A DNA stretch of 16,828 bases, taken from contig JAEZOA010000128.1 in the NCBI GenBank assembly GCA_023441625.1, forward strand, positions 1-16,828. Direction: 5' to 3'. A model generated the notes under the pieces. It was given only the letters and a program-made list of their open reading frames with translations, was not told the DNA's origin and did not search any database. Below, piece by piece: positions 15,605 through 16,828 of the stretch (positions within the stretch are counted from its first letter, which is position 1; each line of letters begins with the position of its first letter). The DNA is from Bacillota bacterium (GTDB taxonomy: Bacteria; Bacillota; Clostridia; Acetivibrionales; DSM-1351). The position numbers and the translations under genes were made by a program.

Positions 15605-16207
15605 ATGAAAGCCAGACTCATCCGCATCGCCGCCGCCTCCGCCGTGGGGCTCGTGATCGCCGCCGGAATCGCCTGGTGGCAGGTCGACAACGCCACCAGC
15701 ACGGTGCAGAGCAGCGTGCCCATCGGCGGTCCGTTCACCCTGACCGACCAGGACGGGAAGACGGTCACGGACGCCGATTACCGCGGCAAGTATCTGCTGA
15801 TCTATTTCGGATACACCTACTGCCCGGACGTCTGCCCGACGGAGCTGGGCACCATGGCCCGCGCCATGGATCTGCTGGGCCGGCAGGCGGACAAGGTGCA
15901 GCCGATGTTCATCTCCGTCGATCCGGAGCGCGACACGGTGGCGCATCTGAAGGACTATGTGGGCCTGTTCCACCCCAATCTGGTCGGGCTGACCGGCACG
16001 CCGGAACAGGTGAAGGCCGCCGCCAAGGCCTACCGGGTCTACTATGCCAAGGCGCCGCAGGAAGGCGGAAAGCCCGGTGATTATTTGATGGATCACTCCA
16101 GTTTTCTTTACCTTATGGGGCCGGACGGGCGCTTCCTGGGGGTCTATCCGGCGGGCACCACTGCCGACCGTGTGGCCCAGGATCTGGGCAGCCGTATTGC
16201 CGGCTGA
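15605..16207 (+). CDS. SCO1/SenC family copper chaperone for cytochrome oxidase
   Basis: This encodes 200 residues with an N-terminal signal anchor (about 7-26), so the thioredoxin-like domain faces the periplasm. Copper ligands are complete: CPDVCP gives Cys73 and Cys77, and MDHSSFLYL gives His164. SCO proteins deliver copper to, or keep reduced, the CuA site of cytochrome c oxidase subunit II. The family phrase ISVDPERDT (about 103-111) is also present. Length is typical. The start ATG 15605 gives a clean positive-hydrophobic signal segment, although its ribosome binding site is weak. It lies 84 bp after the chemoreceptor gene and before atpI, and thus among genes for oxygen sensing and respiration. 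A peroxiredoxin-like role is a less likely alternative. Confidence 0.93.
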   Translation: MKARLIRIAAASAVGLVIAAGIAWWQVDNATSTVQSSVPIGGPFTLTDQDGKTVTDADYRGKYLLIYFGYTYCPDVCPTELGTMARAMDLLGRQADKVQPMFISVDPERDTVAHLKDYVGLFHPNLVGLTGTPEQVKAAAKAYRVYYAKAPQEGGKPGDYLMDHSSFLYLMGPDGRFLGVYPAGTTADRVAQDLGSRIAG

Positions 16208-16307
16208 CGGAAAGCGGGAGCGAAACCGTGCCCTTTGCCGCGGTATTACCAAGGTTTCGGCGCGGTTTCGTTGGGTTTTCAAGCACTTGTATTATGGGTT
16301 TTGCGAC

Positions 16308-16336
16308 TTGACAGGGTTGAGCCCTGTCCGTATGGT
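16308..16336 (+). promoter_or_regulatory. Sigma-70-type promoter of the F0 ATP synthase operon with palindromic spacer
   Basis: TTGACA (16308-16313) is a perfect -35. After exactly 17 bases comes TATGGT (16331-16336) as -10. The start codon of atpI follows about 48 bases later. The spacer contains a 7-bp inverted repeat, GACAGGG-TTGAG-CCCTGTC (16310-16328), overlapping the -35 and ending just before the -10. That placement suits a repressor operator, which is an inference. Confidence 0.75.
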
Positions 16337-16384
16337 CTCGCCGCTTTCGCGTGGCTGCGAGCCAACGGGGGACAACGAAGCGAT

Positions 16385-16747
16385 ATGAGCGACGAAAAGC
16401 CCCCGCCCTCTCTGGCAGAGCTTGAAGCCCGGCTGAAGAAGGCGCGTGACGGGAAGGAATCGCAGAGCGGCCCGGGGAAATATCACCGGTTGCCGCAGAG
16501 TCCTCTCGGCATCGCCTTCCGCATCGGGACCGAGCTGGTCGCGGCCATGATCGTTGGCGTCGGTGGCGGGCTTCTGCTCGACCGCTGGCTCGGAACGGCG
16601 CCCTGGGGATTGATCGTCATGTTCTTCCTCGGCGCTGCGGCCGGAATTCTGAATGTCTACCGGGCCATTACCGGGCTCGGGTTCGCCCCCGGCTACCGCC
16701 GGACCCGTGAGGATGACAACGAGCGCCCCAACGGCGACGCACACTGA
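16385..16747 (+). CDS. atpI: F0F1 ATP synthase protein I (AtpI)
   Basis: This encodes 120 residues from ATG 16385. The frame is open from 16235, but that stretch contains the promoter, so the later start is chosen. A charged N-terminal part (SLAELEARLKKARDG) leads to two membrane helices, about 44-65 (FRIGTELVAAMIVGVGGGLLL) and 74-94 (WGLIVMFFLGAAAGILNVYRA), with the family's Leu-Asp-Arg-Trp turn between them. AtpI helps assemble the c-ring of the ATP synthase membrane sector and may affect Mg2+ uptake. It is followed 12 bases later by atpB, the usual layout of the separate F0 operon in alphaproteobacteria. Confidence 0.9.
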   Translation: MSDEKPPPSLAELEARLKKARDGKESQSGPGKYHRLPQSPLGIAFRIGTELVAAMIVGVGGGLLLDRWLGTAPWGLIVMFFLGAAAGILNVYRAITGLGFAPGYRRTREDDNERPNGDAH

Positions 16748-16759
16748 GCGAGGACGACC

Positions 16760-16828
16760 TTGGATCCGCTGCACCAGTTCCAGATCAACCCGATCCTCCA
16801 GATCGTGATCGCCGGGTATGACGTGTCC
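16760..16828 (+). CDS. atpB: F0F1 ATP synthase subunit a (AtpB), 3' truncated by the window edge
   Basis: Only the first 23 codons are in the window. From TTG 16760 they read MDPLHQFQINPI, then LQIVIAGYDVS, the conserved N-terminus of subunit a (DPLHQF). GAGGA lies just upstream. Subunit a forms the proton half-channels beside the c-ring. The TTG start is unusual but is the only one that fits this conserved beginning. Confidence 0.85.
   Translation, partial: MDPLHQFQINPILQIVIAGYDVS

Noticed and set aside
13283..16282. 999-residue open frame on the minus strand
   Set aside because: It is the antisense of the chemoreceptor and SCO genes, whose family motifs are unmistakable. Its translation is Arg/Gly/Ala/His-rich with no domain.

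Overview
The window is high-GC DNA from what looks like an alphaproteobacterium of the Azospirillum/Rhodospirillales type. That assignment is an inference from three things: the GC-rich codon use, an atpI gene leading a separate F0 operon (atpI followed at once by atpB), and a Cache-MCP-hemerythrin chemoreceptor. No rRNA or tRNA is present to confirm it.

Positions 1 to about 12,838 are a genomic island that continues past the left edge. Its right end lies inside a phoH-family ATPase gene: only the 3' part of phoH, starting at its Walker-B-like VIDEAQN codons, remains at 12,839-13,081. The right arm of the island is one compact leftward operon of six genes. A tyrosine recombinase (GmtY-like) is followed by a 1,274-residue second recombinase with a zinc-ribbon-like motif (GmtZ-like), a 257-residue GmtX-like protein, a 155-residue coiled-coil protein, a RecD2-type helicase and a 78-residue protein. 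The genes overlap or sit a few bases apart and most have good ribosome binding sites. The order and motifs fit the Gamma-Mobile-Trio (GMT) integration module known from gammaproteobacterial defence islands, here in what looks like an alphaproteobacterium.

The left arm, on the plus strand, is cargo. It holds a large helicase with a C-terminal PD-(D/E)xK nuclease (type III Res-like, N-terminus outside the window) and an AT-rich HNH-like gene of foreign composition. Between this cargo and the recombinase operon is a gene-free stretch (2,978-3,638). Its positions 3,000-3,438 are packed with hairpins, including a 168-bp imperfect palindrome with two small hairpins at its tip. This is the best candidate here for an undescribed element.

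Right of the island is ordinary chromosome. The phoH remnant ends at a clear rho-independent terminator. It is followed by a chemoreceptor with a complete di-iron hemerythrin domain, a SCO1/SenC copper chaperone for cytochrome oxidase, and the start of the F0 ATP synthase operon (atpI, partial atpB) behind a strong sigma-70-type promoter with a palindrome in its spacer. These genes share a theme of oxygen sensing, terminal oxidase assembly and ATP synthesis.
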